A stretch of 52,602 nucleotides of DNA from Acidobacteria bacterium 5-1. GTDB lineage: Bacteria; Acidobacteriota; Blastocatellia; Pyrinomonadales; Pyrinomonadaceae. A program made the position numbers and the translations under genes. The notes under the pieces were generated by a model, which worked only from the letters and a program-made list of their open reading frames with translations, made no database searches and was not told the origin of the DNA. Shown piece after piece: positions 51,883 to 52,602 of this stretch (positions within the stretch are counted from its first letter, which is position 1; every line of letters starts with the position of its first letter). The stretch spans positions 1-52,602 of the forward strand of contig MWZA01000149.1 of assembly GCA_002050455.1 (NCBI GenBank). Reading direction: 5' to 3'.

Positions 51883-52584
51883 CTAAGGCACGTTCACAAG
51901 ATAGCCTGATAACGTCACTGAAACGTCGGCATCAAATTGTGAGTTGATTACCGCATTCGGTAAGAAAACACGCCGGGCAGTCACTCTTAGGTCTTCAAGA
52001 AAGACCGAACTCGTCGGCACTTCTGTTGACTCGAACGCCGAATAGACATCAAAATTACCCCCAACTTCACTTCCTATTTTTGTTAGCGAAAGGTAATGCC
52101 CAACCGAAACAAGAGTATCGGGGTCAACGACCGACTTGTTTGGTGTATTGAAGCTAATGTATGGCACATGACCGGCGGGCATTCGTGCGAACACTGACAC
52201 ATGCTTAATGACAAATCGTTTGTTAGTAGGTATATCGAGGGTTTTGGTGTCTACCGGGTCGCCCGGAGGCATGGTTAGCTGCACCGAAATTTCGGCGAAT
52301 TGCCTTGCGGAATTGTCAACATCGCGCACGAGCGCGGGATTGGCTTCAGTGTTGGCAAGTCGGACGCTGCTGTTATTCGCCAGATTAACGGTCGGCGTGC
52401 CGGTGATGCCGACATTCCACGCACCCGACTGCTGCGCCTGCACCGTCGGCGTGTTGACGACGTTGACATCTTTCGAGTTCACGCCGCCTTGCCCCTGAGT
52501 AGTTGTCGGGATAACCGCGCCGACCAATCCGATGAGTGCCGTTATCCCAAATAAGACGATAATCAAGTTCTTAATTTTATCCAT
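51883..52584 (-). CDS. exported protein of unknown function
   Basis: A 233-residue protein with a signal segment (NLIIVLFGITALIGLVGAV). Residues about 38-80 have short repeated beta-type phrases (VNVVNTPTVQAQQSG, VGITGTPTVNLAN), and the remainder is predicted beta-rich (ISVQLTMPPGDPVDTKTLDIP). Nothing points to an enzyme. AAGGAG is well placed before the ATG, near the window end. It forms a series with the 51289 and 50622 genes, all on the minus strand. Confidence 0.6.
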   Translation of the reverse strand: MDKIKNLIIVLFGITALIGLVGAVIPTTTQGQGGVNSKDVNVVNTPTVQAQQSGAWNVGITGTPTVNLANNSSVRLANTEANPALVRDVDNSARQFAEISVQLTMPPGDPVDTKTLDIPTNKRFVIKHVSVFARMPAGHVPYISFNTPNKSVVDPDTLVSVGHYLSLTKIGSEVGGNFDVYSAFESTEVPTSSVFLEDLRVTARRVFLPNAVINSQFDADVSVTLSGYLVNVP

Positions 52585-52602
52585 TGTTTTTCTCCTTTTT
52601 CG

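Noticed and set aside
51883-52584. Phage structural protein
   Set aside because: The repeated short beta phrases resemble tail fibre sequence, but the clear signal peptide and lack of other phage genes argue against it.
1-52602. tRNA or rRNA genes
   Set aside because: Looked for T-loop (GGTTCGAATC-like) sequence with a matching acceptor stem and for conserved rRNA stretches by eye; none found. A weak or unusual tRNA could be missed without a covariance search.

Overview
The window reads as a piece of chromosome from a Gram-negative, moderately AT-rich bacterium. A Kdo transferase (waaA), a TonB-dependent receptor and several lipoproteins point to an outer membrane. The gene set (DinB, DUF1844, a SCO protein fused to a CusF-like domain, CruA/CruP-like flavoprotein, FecR-like and SIMPL proteins, ArnT-like mannosyltransferase with TPRs) and the spacer repeats made of short repeated words suggest Acidobacteriota, perhaps Blastocatellia/Pyrinomonadales. 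That placement is inference from recognised families; no rRNA, tRNA, phage, CRISPR or intact insertion sequence was seen.

Layout. 1-3334: fatty-acid beta-oxidation (thiolase cut by the window edge, a truncated alpha/beta hydrolase, an acyl-CoA dehydrogenase). 3434-7531: DinB protein, ChlI/BchI-like AAA+ ATPase, copper-type SCO lipoprotein, VanY-type peptidase lipoprotein. 7541-10222 (-): Rad50/SbcC-like ATPase. 10434-14796: NikR, a TonB-dependent receptor, a PLP aminotransferase. 14871-16765: BON lipoprotein, then a scarred island with a broken VWA gene tail, a vapB-vapC chimera, a DUF4160/DUF2442 pair and a second vapC tail. 16765-25685 (-): NorD-like VWA protein, M16 peptidase, ribF, a small GNAT, an MBL hydrolase, DUF1844. 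25855-29180 (+): mazG, FecR-like protein, CruA/CruP-like flavoprotein. 29227-31427 (-): methyltransferase, zinc ribbon protein, HtrA protease. 31737-35265: LysM protein, ispH (-), a small membrane protein, tsaD. 35542-39955 (-): a protein kinase homologue lacking the catalytic Asp, then ATP synthase Fo genes atpE, atpB, atpI-like and atpZ-like. 40184-46786: LCAT-type hydrolase, GT21-like glycosyltransferase, waaA, efp, a GT2 glycosyltransferase, a SIMPL protein. 46855-52584 (-): ArnT-like transferase and a run of small exported proteins of mostly unknown role.

The most unusual feature is the spacers. At least ten hold inverted repeats built from short repeated words, a different word in each family. 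In about nine cases the repeat or a word run sits directly before a start codon with no visible Shine-Dalgarno site, whereas most other genes here have a clear AGGAG-like site. Copies of the same words also lie in frame inside coding regions, most strikingly a nested hairpin in the glycosyltransferase at 42711-42808. A second unusual feature is the 15.7-16.9 kb island, where two copies of a vapC tail and two copies of a VWA-gene tail bracket a putative DUF4160/DUF2442 toxin-antitoxin pair.
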